Positions 18,751 through 27,913 of a stretch of 64,000 nucleotides of DNA are shown here, one piece after another. A program made the translations under genes and the position numbers. The DNA comes from Rhodoluna sp. (GTDB lineage: Bacteria; Actinomycetota; Actinomycetes; Actinomycetales; Microbacteriaceae). The stretch is from contig JAHEBZ010000001.1 in NCBI GenBank assembly GCA_024641985.1, forward strand, positions 202,056-266,055. The letters are read 5' to 3'. The notes beneath the pieces were generated by a model. It made no database searches. It was not told the origin of the DNA and saw nothing but the letters and a program-made list of their open reading frames with translations. Each line of letters starts with the position of its first letter. Positions within the stretch are counted from its first letter, which is position 1.

Positions 18751-19990
18751 AACTGGCCTTGGCGCTGAGTCTTGAGATTCCGGCGAAGATAACAATCAAT
18801 GTGACCGGAGCAAAGGCTGCCGCGTTGACGCCACCAAAGGTGAAGGCGGTCAAAATTGAGCCAGCCACTGCGCCACCGAAAGCGCCTGATAGGTTCATCA
18901 GGGAGTCGCTTAGGCCCTGAACGTTTGTTTTTTGATCAACCGGCAAGCTGGTAGCCAGCAGGGCAGAGCCCGCCACGGTTGAAGCCGACCAGCCAAGACC
19001 AAGCAGAAACAAACCGATGGTGACCAGGGTGCGATCGTGTTGACCAAACCCAGCAATCATTAGCGCAAACACGTAAATGCCTTGACCAAGCAGCACCGTT
19101 TGAATCTTGCCAAACTTGTCGGTTAGCCAACCAAAAATCGGGCTAAAGGCATACATGCCGGCAATGTGAAGGCTGATGGTGAACCCCACAATCACCAGGT
19201 CGGCGCCCATCTCGTGTTGCATGTGAACCGGGGTCATCGCCATCACCGAAACCATCACCATGTGGCTTAGCGCAATTGCCGAAACCGCAAATGCTGCCAC
19301 CGGATGCTCTTTTAGTGTTGTGAAGGCGCTGCCAAATGAAACCTTGGGCTTATTTTTGCCGTCGGAGGCGTTGAGTTGCTTGGCCACCAAGAGCGGGTCG
19401 GGGCGAAGCCCAAACCAAAACACCGATGTTGCCAACAGTTGTGCGGTGATGGTGAACAAAAATGGGCCGGTCATGGTTGGCAAGCCAAGCCAGGCGCCAA
19501 CAATTTCGCCTGGACCAAAAAGATTTGGGCCCACAACGGCACCGATTGTGGTGGCCCAAACCACAATCGAAAGATCACGGCCGGCCGATTTTAGGCTTGG
19601 CAGGTCTGTGGCTGCGAACCTTGCTTGAAGGCCGGTTGCCGAGCCGGCCCCCAATAGAAAAAGTGCAACTAACAGGAGTGGAAAGAAATGCACGGCGGCC
19701 GCAGTGATAACCAGGCTGGCGCCGCAGATTGCTAGCCCGGCGCCGCTGGCAAGCGATACGCGCCTGCCGCGCGCAAAGGCCAATCGAGCAAGCGGAACGG
19801 CCCAGATGGCGGCACCAAGTGTGCTGAAAGTTGCTGCAGAGCCAGCCCAGGCCGCCGAGCCCGAAAGGTCTGCTGCAAGAAGTGAACCGATCGAAAGGGT
19901 TGAACCCAAACCAAAGCCCGAAAGCACCTGCCCCGCGGTTAGAACTTTGATGGTTTTGCGCTGCAGAAATTCGATGCCGTTATCGCTCAT
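18749..19990 (-). CDS. MFS transporter
   Basis: 413 residues with about 12 hydrophobic segments in two halves separated by a polar loop near residues 205-225 (PLLVAKQLNASDGKNKPKVS). An MFS motif A-like loop, FGWLTDKFGKIQ, follows helix 8; the N-half equivalent is VPLARLAFARGRRVS. Export of a small molecule or drug is likely, substrate unknown. The start ATG 19990 sits 6 bases after TAGGCT, a leaderless promoter. It is divergent from leuC, the place where many actinobacteria carry an IclR-type regulator of leuCD. Confidence 0.85.
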   Translation of the reverse strand: MSDNGIEFLQRKTIKVLTAGQVLSGFGLGSTLSIGSLLAADLSGSAAWAGSAATFSTLGAAIWAVPLARLAFARGRRVSLASGAGLAICGASLVITAAAVHFFPLLLVALFLLGAGSATGLQARFAATDLPSLKSAGRDLSIVVWATTIGAVVGPNLFGPGEIVGAWLGLPTMTGPFLFTITAQLLATSVFWFGLRPDPLLVAKQLNASDGKNKPKVSFGSAFTTLKEHPVAAFAVSAIALSHMVMVSVMAMTPVHMQHEMGADLVIVGFTISLHIAGMYAFSPIFGWLTDKFGKIQTVLLGQGIYVFALMIAGFGQHDRTLVTIGLFLLGLGWSASTVAGSALLATSLPVDQKTNVQGLSDSLMNLSGAFGGAVAGSILTAFTFGGVNAAAFAPVTLIVIFAGISRLSAKAS

Positions 19991-19996
19991 TTCGCC

Positions 19997-20002
19997 AGCC
20001 TA
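19997..20002 (-). promoter_or_regulatory. -10 hexamer of the MFS gene (leaderless)
   Basis: TAGGCT on the minus strand, 6-base spacer to ATG 19990. Confidence 0.6.
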
Positions 20003-20050
20003 ACCCACCTCGAGTGAGCCGCAAGCCAGGCTGAACTCGCATAAAACGGG

Positions 20051-20056
20051 TAAACT
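20051..20056 (+). promoter_or_regulatory. possible -10 of leuCD
   Basis: TAAACT, 28 bases before the leuC ATG, which would give a short leader carrying the GAGGTG ribosome site. The -35 is weak (a TTGACA-like sequence is not obvious). Confidence 0.35.
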
Positions 20057-20084
20057 TGAGGTTCAATCTTTTTGAGGTGTATGC

Positions 20085-21503
20085 ATGACAAATAAGCCGT
20101 TGACTCTTGCCGAAAAGGTCTGGAACGACCACCTGGTTACCAAGGGCGAAAATGGTTCACCCGACCTGCTCTACATCGACCTGCACCTGGTGCATGAGGT
20201 AACTAGCCCGCAGGCTTTCGACGGCCTTCGCTTGGCTGGCCGCCCGGTTCGACGCCTAGATTTGACCATCGCCACCGAAGATCACAACACCCCAACCTGG
20301 GATATCGACAAGCCCATCGCCGACCTGACCAGCCGCACCCAAATCAACGCACTTCGCACCAACGCCGAAGAGTTTGGTGTTCGCATCCACTCGCTCGGCG
20401 ACAAAGAGCAGGGCATTGTGCACGTGGTTGGCCCGCAGCTTGGCCTAACCATGCCCGGCATCACTGTGGTTTGCGGCGATTCGCACACCTCAACCCACGG
20501 CGCATTCGGTGCGCTTGCCATGGGCATCGGCACATCAGAGGTTGAGCATGTGCTTGCCACCCAAACTTTGCCGCTCAAGGCCTTTAAGACCATGGCCATC
20601 AACGTCGAAGGAACCCTGCGGCCGGGGGTGACGGCAAAAGACATCATTCTTGCGGTAATTGCCAAAATTGGCACCGGTGGCGGCCAGGGTTATGTTCTCG
20701 AATATCGCGGCAGCGCGATTCGCGCTCTTTCGATGGAAGCACGCATGACCATCTGCAACATGTCGATCGAGGCTGGTGCCCGTGCCGGCATGGTTGCGCC
20801 AGACCAAATCACCTACGACTATTTGCAGGGGCGCGCGCACGCGCCAGCAGGTGCAGATTGGGATTCGGCCGTTGCCTATTGGAACACCTTGCCAACCGAT
20901 GATGGGGCCAAGTTTGACGCCGAGGTATTTCTTGACGCCAACACCCTCGACCCGTTTGTAACCTGGGGCACCAACCCTGGCCAAGGTGTGAGCCTGAACG
21001 ACACTGTGCCAAGCCCAGATGACTTCACCGACCCGAATGACAAAGCGGCTGCGGTTCGAGCGCTCGAATACATGGATCTAAAGGCCGGAACCCGCATGAA
21101 AGACATTGCGGTGAACACGGTTTTCTTGGGTTCGTGCACCAACAGTCGCATCGAAGACCTCAGAGCCGCAGCGGCAATCATCGAAGGCAAAAAGAAGGCC
21201 GATGGCGTTCGGTTCATGGTTGTGCCTGGCTCTGCTCGCGTGCGTTTGCAAGCCGAGGCCGAGGGGCTCGACAAAATCTTCAAAGATTTCGGTGCCGAGT
21301 GGCGATTTGCCGGTTGTTCGATGTGTCTTGGCATGAACCCCGATCAACTTGCTCCCGGCGAGCGCTCTGCATCAACCTCGAACCGCAACTTTGAGGGCCG
21401 CCAGGGCAAGGGCGCCCGCACCCACCTGGTCTCGCCTCTGGTAGCCGCCGCCACCGCAATTCGCGGAACCCTTTCAGCACCCGCCGACTTGGAGTCAAAC
21501 TAA
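20085..21503 (+). CDS. leuC: 3-isopropylmalate dehydratase large subunit
   Basis: 472 residues. With LeuD it isomerises 2- to 3-isopropylmalate using a [4Fe-4S] cluster. The aconitase signatures are intact: [19 protein letters not shown] (about residue 128), first cluster cysteine in [12 protein letters not shown], and the CxxC pair in [21 protein letters not shown] ribosome site precedes ATG 20085. Its TAA overlaps the leuD ATG (TAATG), so the two subunits are coupled. Confidence 0.97.
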   Translation: MTNKPLTLAEKVWNDHLVTKGENGSPDLLYIDLHLVHEVTSPQAFDGLRLAGRPVRRLDLTIATEDHNTPTWDIDKPIADLTSRTQINALRTNAEEFGVRIHSLGDKEQGIVHVVGPQLGLTMPGITVVCGDSHTSTHGAFGALAMGIGTSEVEHVLATQTLPLKAFKTMAINVEGTLRPGVTAKDIILAVIAKIGTGGGQGYVLEYRGSAIRALSMEARMTICNMSIEAGARAGMVAPDQITYDYLQGRAHAPAGADWDSAVAYWNTLPTDDGAKFDAEVFLDANTLDPFVTWGTNPGQGVSLNDTVPSPDDFTDPNDKAAAVRALEYMDLKAGTRMKDIAVNTVFLGSCTNSRIEDLRAAAAIIEGKKKADGVRFMVVPGSARVRLQAEAEGLDKIFKDFGAEWRFAGCSMCLGMNPDQLAPGERSASTSNRNFEGRQGKGARTHLVSPLVAAATAIRGTLSAPADLESN

Positions 21504-22102
21504 TGGAAAAGTTCGAAGTATTCACCGGAGTCGGCGCACCGCTTAGACGCAGCAATGTTGACACCGACCAGATAATTCCAGCGGTTTATTTGAAGCGCAT
21601 CACCAAGACCGGCTTCGAAGATGCCTTGTTTGCCGCGTGGCGCAACGACCCCGAGTTTGTGCTGAACCAAGCTGCCTATGCGGCGGCTCAGGTTTTAGTT
21701 GCCGGCCCCGATTTTGGCACTGGCTCTAGCCGCGAACACGCCGTTTGGGCGCTTCGTGACTATGGCTTCAAGTGTGTGCTTTCGAGCAAATTCGCCGATA
21801 TTTTCAGGGGAAACTCTGGCAAGCAGGGCCTCATCGCAGGCGAAATCACCGAAGCCGACACCGAGGCGCTTTGGGTGGCTCTAGAGGCCAACCCGGGCGC
21901 TCAAATCACCGTAAACCTGATCGAGCAGACCGCCACGATTGGCGACCTATCGGTGCACTTCGAGATAGACGAATACACTAAGTGGCGTCTGCTTGAAGGC
22001 CTCGATGACATCGGGCTAACGTTGCGTGACGAACAGGCCATCACCGATTTTGAGGCAAAGCGTCCGAGCTGGATGCCCAAGACGCTTCCGGCGAAGCACT
22101 AA
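21503..22102 (+). CDS. leuD: 3-isopropylmalate dehydratase small subunit
   Basis: 199 residues, usual length. The aconitase swivel domain shows [15 protein letters not shown] near the N-terminus and the substrate loop [21 protein letters not shown]. It starts within the stop codon of leuC. murA starts 9 bases after its TAA, so leuC-leuD-murA form one transcription unit joining leucine and cell-wall synthesis. Confidence 0.97.
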   Translation: MEKFEVFTGVGAPLRRSNVDTDQIIPAVYLKRITKTGFEDALFAAWRNDPEFVLNQAAYAAAQVLVAGPDFGTGSSREHAVWALRDYGFKCVLSSKFADIFRGNSGKQGLIAGEITEADTEALWVALEANPGAQITVNLIEQTATIGDLSVHFEIDEYTKWRLLEGLDDIGLTLRDEQAITDFEAKRPSWMPKTLPAKH

Positions 22103-22110
22103 GGAGACCC

Positions 22111-23424
22111 ATGAGTCAGATCACCGTTCACGGTGGCAAGCCACTTATTGGTCGAGTTGACGTAAAGGGCGCTAAAAACCTGGTCACAAAGGCAATGGTT
22201 GCCGCGCTGTTGGGCGAAAGCCCTAGCGTTCTAAAAGACGTGCCTTACATCAGCGATGTCGAGATCGTTTCGCGCTTGCTTCAGCTTCACGGTGTGGCAA
22301 TCGGTCACAGCGCCGATGGCGTTATGACTCTCGACCCAACTCAAGTTGCCGCGGCTCACATGGCCGATATCGATGCGCACGCCGGTTCTTCCAGAATTCC
22401 AATTCTTTTCTGTGGCCCACTGCTGCACCGATTAGGGGAGGCCTTTATTCCGGGTCTTGGCGGCTGCCACATTGGCGATCGCCCAATCGATTTTCACTTC
22501 GAGGTGCTTCGCAACTTTGGTGCCGTAATCGAAGAACTTGAAAACGGAACCAGACTTTCTGCGCCAAAGGGTTTGCATGGCGCCAAAATCAAGCTTCCAT
22601 ACCCATCGGTTGGCGCAACCGAGCAGGTGCTTCTAACCGCAACACGCGCCGAGGGCCTTACTGAGCTATCGGGTGCCGCAATCGAGCCAGAAATCATGGA
22701 TTTGATTGCAATCTTGCAGAAGATGGGCGCAATTATTTCGGTAGACACCGACCGCGTGATTCGCATCGAAGGCGTTAAAGAGCTCAAGGGCTATACCCAC
22801 CGAGCGATCTTTGATCGCAACGAGGCAGCATCGTGGGCTTGTGCAGCGTTGGCAACCAATGGCAACATCTTTGTCGGCGGCGCAAGGCAGCAAGACATGA
22901 CAACTTTTTTGAATGTTTTTCGCAAGGTGGGCGGTGCGTTTGAGATCGAAGACGATGGCATTCGCTTCTATCACCCTGGCGGCGACCTAAAGCCGGTGGT
23001 TCTTGAAACCGATGTGCACCCTGGTTTTATGACCGATTGGCAGCAGCCGCTTGTGGTTGCCCTAACCCAGGCCAAGGGTCTTTCGATTATTCACGAAACG
23101 GTTTATGAAAACCGCTTTGGTTTCACAGATGCGCTGGTGCAAATGGGCGCTCAAATTCAAATCTACAGAGAGTGCCTCGGCGGAACCGCTTGCCGTTTTG
23201 GCCAACGCAACTTCAACCACTCTGCGGTTATCTCGGGGCCAACCGAATTGCATGCCGCCGACATTCGGGTGCCAGATCTTCGCGGCGGCTTTAGCCACAT
23301 GGTTGCGGCTTTGGCGGCAAAGGGCACATCTCACGTGACTAATGTTCAGCTCATTTCGCGTGGTTACGAGCATTTCTTGCAAAAGCTCACCGACCTTGGC
23401 GCCGACTTTAGCTTCTCAGAATAG
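22111..23424 (+). CDS. murA: UDP-N-acetylglucosamine 1-carboxyvinyltransferase
   Basis: 437 residues, EPSP-synthase fold. It transfers enolpyruvate from PEP to UDP-GlcNAc, the first committed step of peptidoglycan synthesis. Visible: VKGAKNLVTKAM near residue 18 (the KN pair of the active site) and the catalytic-loop cysteine C119 in LGGCHIGDRPIDFH, the residue alkylated by fosfomycin in the family. An AAGGAG ribosome site overlaps the leuD stop region. The acyltransferase gene follows after 10 bases. Confidence 0.95.
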   Translation: MSQITVHGGKPLIGRVDVKGAKNLVTKAMVAALLGESPSVLKDVPYISDVEIVSRLLQLHGVAIGHSADGVMTLDPTQVAAAHMADIDAHAGSSRIPILFCGPLLHRLGEAFIPGLGGCHIGDRPIDFHFEVLRNFGAVIEELENGTRLSAPKGLHGAKIKLPYPSVGATEQVLLTATRAEGLTELSGAAIEPEIMDLIAILQKMGAIISVDTDRVIRIEGVKELKGYTHRAIFDRNEAASWACAALATNGNIFVGGARQQDMTTFLNVFRKVGGAFEIEDDGIRFYHPGGDLKPVVLETDVHPGFMTDWQQPLVVALTQAKGLSIIHETVYENRFGFTDALVQMGAQIQIYRECLGGTACRFGQRNFNHSAVISGPTELHAADIRVPDLRGGFSHMVAALAAKGTSHVTNVQLISRGYEHFLQKLTDLGADFSFSE

Positions 23425-23434
23425 GCATTCGCGC

Positions 23435-24226
23435 ATGGCAATTAAAGCAAAGAGCGAATACCTCAAGATGCCAAAAATTAACCCACGCGAGCACCACTTT
23501 GTGTTGGCGTTGGTCGCCTCGGTTTTAATTCCGGCGGTTCGCCTTTTGTTCAAAACTCGAGCAACCGGTGTCGAAAAGCTTCCCAAAAAAGGCGCTTACG
23601 TGTTGGTCTCCAATCACGTAACCAACGTCGATGCGCTGGCGGTTGCCTACTTCGTTTATGTGATTTTGAAGCGTGCCCCGCACTTTTTGGCCAAGGGCAG
23701 CCTGTTCAAGATTCCATTTATTGGCACCTGTCTGCGCGCCGCCGGCCAGATTCCGGTATACCGTGGCGGCCAACGCAACGATGAGCAGCTTCGGGCGGCC
23801 CACGCGTTTCTAGATGCCGGCCACACCATCACAATTTTTCCGGAGGGCACTTTGACGCGCGAGCCAGACCTTTGGCCGATGCGGGGCAAAACCGGTGCCG
23901 TTCGCCTTGCTCTCGAGACCAATGTGCCGGTTTACCCAATTGCACACTGGGGCAGCCAACAGATTTTGCCTCAATACGGCAGCAAGTTTCGGCCAGGCTT
24001 CTGGAAGCCAGTAGACATCGTGGTTGGTGACGAGATCGACCTAAGCCGGTTCAGGGGCAAGAAGCTAACCTCGGTAGAAGTTCACGAGGCCACCGAAGTT
24101 GTGATGAGTGAAATCACTCGTTTGGTTGAGAGGCTGCGCGGCCAGATAGCGCCGCGAGAACTGTGGGACCCGATTCGAGCGGGGCAAACCGAAACCGGTA
24201 ACTTCAACAAAAAGGATGCAAAGTGA
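23435..24226 (+). CDS. plsC: 1-acyl-sn-glycerol-3-phosphate acyltransferase family protein
   Basis: 263 residues from ATG 23435. The acyltransferase motif HX4D is NHVTNVD (H61, D66), and the phosphate-binding block is FPEGTLTR; one membrane-associated helix lies near residues 22-38. It acylates lysophosphatidate or a related acceptor at the membrane. A start at 23342 would add 31 residues overlapping murA and is rejected. TAGGCA, a one-base variant of the local -10, lies 7 bases before this ATG. Its TGA overlaps the gpsA GTG (GTGA). The exact acyl acceptor is not proven. Confidence 0.88.
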   Translation: MAIKAKSEYLKMPKINPREHHFVLALVASVLIPAVRLLFKTRATGVEKLPKKGAYVLVSNHVTNVDALAVAYFVYVILKRAPHFLAKGSLFKIPFIGTCLRAAGQIPVYRGGQRNDEQLRAAHAFLDAGHTITIFPEGTLTREPDLWPMRGKTGAVRLALETNVPVYPIAHWGSQQILPQYGSKFRPGFWKPVDIVVGDEIDLSRFRGKKLTSVEVHEATEVVMSEITRLVERLRGQIAPRELWDPIRAGQTETGNFNKKDAK

Positions 24227-25233
24227 GCCTGACCAAGATTGCCGTTATGGGCGCTGGTAGCTGGGGAACCACTTTCGCAAAAGTGCTTTCTGACAACCAA
24301 GAAAACCAAGTGCAGCTTTGGGCTCGCCGCGAAGACGTGGTCGAAGAAATCAACAACTCTCATCGCAACGGCGATTATTTGCCTGGCGTAAAACTGCCAA
24401 ACGCTCTTATGGCCTCGAGCGTGGTTTCAGAGGTTCTCGATGGCGCAGCGATGGTGTTTCTGGCTGTTCCTTCGCAAACATTGCGCAGCAATCTTGAGCA
24501 GTGGGCTGCGCTTCTGCCCAAAAATGCAATCTTGGTGAGCCTGATGAAAGGCGTCGAAAAAGACACCGGCCTTCGCATGAGCGAAGTCATCGCTCAGGTA
24601 ACCGGTTTTAGTGCAGATCAAATTGCAGTTGTGTCGGGCCCAAACTTGTCGCTCGAGATTGCCGCCGAACAGCCGGCAGCCTCGGTGGCTGCCTCTGCAA
24701 GTGCCGCAACCGCGGCCAAAGTGGCCAAGGCCTCAACCAACGGCTACTTCACCACTTTTACCAACAAAGATGTGATTGGCACCGAGTTTGGTGGCATTCT
24801 CAAAAACCTAATTGCAGTGGCCATCGGCATTGTGAACGGTGTTGGCTACGGCGAAAACACCAAGGCATCGATCATGACTCGAGGCCTTGCCGAAATTTCT
24901 AGATTTGCCGTCGCCTATGGGGCCAAACCCACCACCATGGTTGGCTTGGCCGGCCTTGGCGACCTCATCGCAACCTCAGAGTCTCCGTTGTCACGCAACC
25001 ATCGAGCCGGCGAGATGCTAGGCAAGGGTTACACCCTTCGCGAGGTTCTCAAGCGCATGTCGCAGACAGCCGAAGGCCTTTCTTCGGTTGCTCCAATTCT
25101 GCAATTGGCAGCAGCCAAGGGTGTTTCGATGCCGATCGTCGAGCAGGTGCAGATGGTGTTGCAAGGCAAAATGAACCCGCGCGATATTGCGCCGCACCTA
25201 ACCCACGAGACCGACGGCCCACAGGGCGAATAA
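24223..25233 (+). CDS. gpsA: glycerol-3-phosphate dehydrogenase [NAD(P)+]
   Basis: 336 residues. It reduces dihydroxyacetone phosphate to sn-glycerol 3-phosphate for phospholipid synthesis. Rossmann motif MGAGSWGTTFA (about residues 9-19), VSGPNLSLEIA, catalytic lysine in GGILKNLIAVAIG, and the C-terminal GLAGLGDLIATSESPLSRN are all canonical. The GTG start overlaps the stop of plsC, and its TAA overlaps the ddl ATG (TAATG): a tightly coupled plsC-gpsA-ddl run. Confidence 0.97.
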   Translation: MSLTKIAVMGAGSWGTTFAKVLSDNQENQVQLWARREDVVEEINNSHRNGDYLPGVKLPNALMASSVVSEVLDGAAMVFLAVPSQTLRSNLEQWAALLPKNAILVSLMKGVEKDTGLRMSEVIAQVTGFSADQIAVVSGPNLSLEIAAEQPAASVAASASAATAAKVAKASTNGYFTTFTNKDVIGTEFGGILKNLIAVAIGIVNGVGYGENTKASIMTRGLAEISRFAVAYGAKPTTMVGLAGLGDLIATSESPLSRNHRAGEMLGKGYTLREVLKRMSQTAEGLSSVAPILQLAAAKGVSMPIVEQVQMVLQGKMNPRDIAPHLTHETDGPQGE

Positions 25234-26321
25234 TGGCAAAACTAAAAGTCGTTCTGCTTTTTGGTGGCCGCTCAAGCGAGCACTCAATTTCTTGCGCTAC
25301 AGCCGCCGGCGTTATGGGCGCGATCGATCGCACCAAATACGATCTAATACCGGTTGGCATTACCCCGTCTGGCCTTTTTGTTCCAGCCGAAGACAACGCT
25401 CAAAAATGGGCGCTTCGCAAGGGTCAACTGGCCACCGTTAGCGATGATGGCGCTCGAATCGAATTTGCCATGGATGGCAGCCGCAACATCACTCGGGTAA
25501 ACCTAGATGGCACCCGAGCATCTCTCGGCGCTGCCGACGTGGTTTTTCCGGTGTTACACGGCCCATTTGGCGAAGACGGCACCATGCAAGGGTTGCTCGA
25601 GTTGATTGGTGTTCCATACGTTGGAAATGGCGTGCTGGCATCGGCTGCAGGCATGGACAAAGAGTTCACCAAAGCTCTTTTTGTTGCGGCCGGCGTGCCG
25701 GTTACCCCTCACGTTGTGATTCGAGAACAAGACTGGATGAACGACCCCGAATCGGCGCTCGAGGCTGTGCGCAGCCTGGGCGGGCTGCCGCTTTTTGTAA
25801 AGCCGGCTCGCGCGGGCTCATCCGTTGGTGTTTCAAAAGTCAAAGACATGGATCAATTTGCCGATGCCGTGGCCATCGCTTTCGAGAATGACAACAAATT
25901 GGTGGTTGAGCGAGGGTTGGTTGGCCGCGAGGTTGAGTGTGCCGCCTTGTCTTCGCGAAGCTCTAGAGTGCGCATCTCGGTTGCCGGTGAAATTGTGGTT
26001 AAGGGGCGCGAGTTTTATGACTTTGAGGCCAAATACCAAGACGAAGATTCGGTCGACCTAATCATTCCGGCAGAGCTAAGTGAGCATCAACTGAACCAAA
26101 TGCAGTCGATAGCCCGAACGGCCTTCGATGCTTTGGGTTGCGAGGGATTAGCGCGAGTCGACTTCTTCTTGACCGCCGATGGTTTCTTTGTCAACGAGAT
26201 CAACACGATGCCAGGCTTTACGCCGCTTTCGATGTTTCCATCGCTCTGGCAGGCATCGGGCATCGAATACCCCCAATTGATCGACGAACTAATTCAGCTT
26301 GCCCTAACGGCTAAACGCTAA
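25233..26321 (+). CDS. ddl: D-alanine--D-alanine ligase
   Basis: 362 residues, ATP-grasp. It joins two D-alanines for the peptidoglycan stem peptide. The N-terminus LLFGGRSSEHSISC is the family signature, with HGPFGEDGTMQGLLE, the ATP-binding FVKPARAGSSVGVSKV, and the metal/ATP block ARVDFFLTADGFFVNEINTMPG. Coupled to gpsA by a one-base overlap. It is followed by a short palindrome-containing gap and a converging lipoprotein gene. Confidence 0.97.
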   Translation: MAKLKVVLLFGGRSSEHSISCATAAGVMGAIDRTKYDLIPVGITPSGLFVPAEDNAQKWALRKGQLATVSDDGARIEFAMDGSRNITRVNLDGTRASLGAADVVFPVLHGPFGEDGTMQGLLELIGVPYVGNGVLASAAGMDKEFTKALFVAAGVPVTPHVVIREQDWMNDPESALEAVRSLGGLPLFVKPARAGSSVGVSKVKDMDQFADAVAIAFENDNKLVVERGLVGREVECAALSSRSSRVRISVAGEIVVKGREFYDFEAKYQDEDSVDLIIPAELSEHQLNQMQSIARTAFDALGCEGLARVDFFLTADGFFVNEINTMPGFTPLSMFPSLWQASGIEYPQLIDELIQLALTAKR

Positions 26322-26335
26322 CGCTAACGGCTCAA

Positions 26336-26351
26336 CGCTAAGCGCTTAGCG
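26336..26351. repeat. 16-base perfect palindrome plus CTAACG-like repeats between ddl and the DUF3515 gene
   Basis: CGCTAAGCGCTTAGCG at 26336-26351. Just before it (26305-26335) the sequence repeats CTAACGG, CTAAACG, CTAACG, CTAACGG and CTCAACG around the ddl stop. There is no T-run, so it is not a classical terminator, though it lies where two transcripts converge. Confidence 0.55.
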
Positions 26352-26358
26352 CTGAAAC

Positions 26359-26811
26359 CTAGCCGGTGCAGCGTTTGCTAGCGGCAATGTTTTGAACGGC
26401 CCCCGCGAGGGCTTCGAGCGCGGTCACGCCGGCCATCTGCTCTGAATCAACAATAACTTCGGTGGCGGGGTTAGTGCCAAAGGTGATGAATCGATATTTT
26501 GGTTTTGCTGAGTCATCGACTAGCCAATCGATTCCAGCGGCGCTTACGCAGGTGAGGGTGCTCGCGGCAACCGGTTCGAGCCCGCATCGCAGCAACACCG
26601 CTGCTGGTTCACCCCATGCCGCGGTTGATTGAGCGTTTGTGGTGCGCTTTTTGGCCTCGCCAATTCGATCTGGCAGGCGCACAATTATTTCGGCGCAACC
26701 CGGGTCGTTGGCCAGGGCAGCCACCTCAAGGTTTATGGCCGGCGCGCAACCCGACAATCCCGCGGCCAAAATAGTCGCCATGCAGCCGGTTATCCATCTC
26801 GAAGTTTTCAT
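26359..26811 (-). CDS. DUF3515 family lipoprotein
   Basis: 150 residues from ATG 26811. The N-terminus MKTSRWITGC, a hydrophobic stretch and the lipobox LSGC mark a lipoprotein anchored at about Cys22. The mature domain has four further cysteines in two close contexts (DPGCAEII, LLRCGLEP, TLTCVSAAG, SKRCTG) likely forming disulfides. Its place between ddl and thiL is the conserved actinobacterial site of DUF3515, whose function is unknown. The upstream ATG at 26859 is rejected because TAGCCT lies 7 bases before 26811. Divergent from thiL. Confidence 0.85.
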   Translation of the reverse strand: MKTSRWITGCMATILAAGLSGCAPAINLEVAALANDPGCAEIIVRLPDRIGEAKKRTTNAQSTAAWGEPAAVLLRCGLEPVAASTLTCVSAAGIDWLVDDSAKPKYRFITFGTNPATEVIVDSEQMAGVTALEALAGAVQNIAASKRCTG

Positions 26812-26818
26812 CGATTCA

Positions 26819-26824
26819 AGGCTA
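26819..26824 (-). promoter_or_regulatory. -10 hexamer of the DUF3515 gene (leaderless)
   Basis: TAGCCT on the minus strand with a 7-base spacer to ATG 26811; decides the start. Confidence 0.6.
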
Positions 26825-26880
26825 CTGGAGACCGAATGATTCTGGCTCGCATGCGCCAAGCGGCAATGCCTCGGGCAGGG

Positions 26881-26886
26881 TAGTTT
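26881..26886 (+). promoter_or_regulatory. -10 hexamer of thiL (leaderless)
   Basis: TAGTTT, 6 bases before GTG 26893. The 15 bases at 26874-26888 are identical to the adnA promoter at 41555-41569. Confidence 0.6.
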
Positions 26887-26892
26887 TGAGTT

Positions 26893-27870
26893 GTGAACAC
26901 TGCAGAGACCATCGCCTCGATTGGCGAAAACGAAAGCCTAAAGCGAACCATTTCACGCCTTAACGCATCGAGCAGTGCCTTGGTTGGCCCAGGCGATGAT
27001 TCGGCAGTGATTAGCGCGCCGGATGGCCGGTTTGTGGTTACCACAGACACGCTCGTCGAAGACCACGATTTCAGGCTCGATTGGTCAAGTGCCTATGACC
27101 TTGGCTGGAAGGCGGTTGCCTCGAACATTGCGGATGTGGCCGCTATGGGTGCTGTGCCGACGGCGCTGGTTGTTGCCGTTACGGCACCCGGCCACACCCA
27201 AGTTAGTTGGCTAGAGGCTTTTGCCGATGGTTTGCGCGCCGCCTGCGAGCGCTTGGCGCCGGGTTGCGGAGTGGTTGGGGGAGACCTTGCGGCGAGCGAT
27301 CAAATGGTGATTTCGGTGGCGGCTCACGGCTCGCTCGAGGGTCGAGAACCGGTTTTGCGTTCTGGCGCACAGGTAGGCGATCAAATCGCTGTGGCAGGCA
27401 CCTTGGGGCGCGCGGCGGCGGGCTTAACTCTGCTTCAAAGCGGCAATTCAGATGCCGTTTCGGCATACGACGAATTGGTGAACCTTCAACGTCGGCCAAA
27501 CCCACCAATTGCTGCCGGTGTTGCGGCCGCTGTCGCCGATGCAACCTCGATGCTCGATGTGTCTGATGGTTTAGCCCGAGATGCGGCGCGAATCGCAACG
27601 GCCTCTGCTGTGACTTTGCAATTAGACCCAATGCAGCTTCAGGGTTTCGAGGCAGTGCTCGAAGAGGCGGCCATGGCTATTGGGCATGACGCCAAAATCT
27701 GGGTGCTGTCAGGTGGCGAAGACCACTCGCTTTTGGCAACCTTCCCGGCTGGTGCCGCAATTCCGAGGGCGTTTAAACCGATCGGTGTTGTTGTTCCGCA
27801 GGGGCCATCGCCGGTGATGCTGGGCGCGCAGCCATTGCCCGAATCTGGTTGGGATTCGGTTCGCGGTTAA
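26893..27870 (+). CDS. thiL: thiamine-monophosphate kinase
   Basis: 325 residues, PurM-like fold. It phosphorylates thiamine monophosphate to the diphosphate cofactor, which IlvB uses. Signatures: GPGDDSAVI (about residue 33), TTDTLVEDHDF, the Mg/ATP aspartates of VVGGDLAASD, and LDVSDGLARDAARIA. GTG start with a leaderless promoter. The protein is of normal length. It ends 5 bases before a terminator shared with the converging dapD. Confidence 0.95.
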   Translation: MNTAETIASIGENESLKRTISRLNASSSALVGPGDDSAVISAPDGRFVVTTDTLVEDHDFRLDWSSAYDLGWKAVASNIADVAAMGAVPTALVVAVTAPGHTQVSWLEAFADGLRAACERLAPGCGVVGGDLAASDQMVISVAAHGSLEGREPVLRSGAQVGDQIAVAGTLGRAAAGLTLLQSGNSDAVSAYDELVNLQRRPNPPIAAGVAAAVADATSMLDVSDGLARDAARIATASAVTLQLDPMQLQGFEAVLEEAAMAIGHDAKIWVLSGGEDHSLLATFPAGAAIPRAFKPIGVVVPQGPSPVMLGAQPLPESGWDSVRG

Positions 27871-27874
27871 AGCT

Positions 27875-27905
27875 AAACGCCCCCGAAATAATCGGAGGCG
27901 TTTTT
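27875..27905. terminator. terminator between thiL and dapD
   Basis: AAACGCCCCCGA / TCGGAGGCGTTT with an AATAA loop and one mismatch, followed by TTTTT. The A side gives a short U-run for dapD in the other direction. Confidence 0.8.
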
Positions 27906-27913
27906 GAGCCTGT

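Noticed and set aside
26860-26892. TPP riboswitch before thiL
   Set aside because: The gene appears leaderless; the gap is too short and lacks the THI-box CTGAGA and ACC elements.
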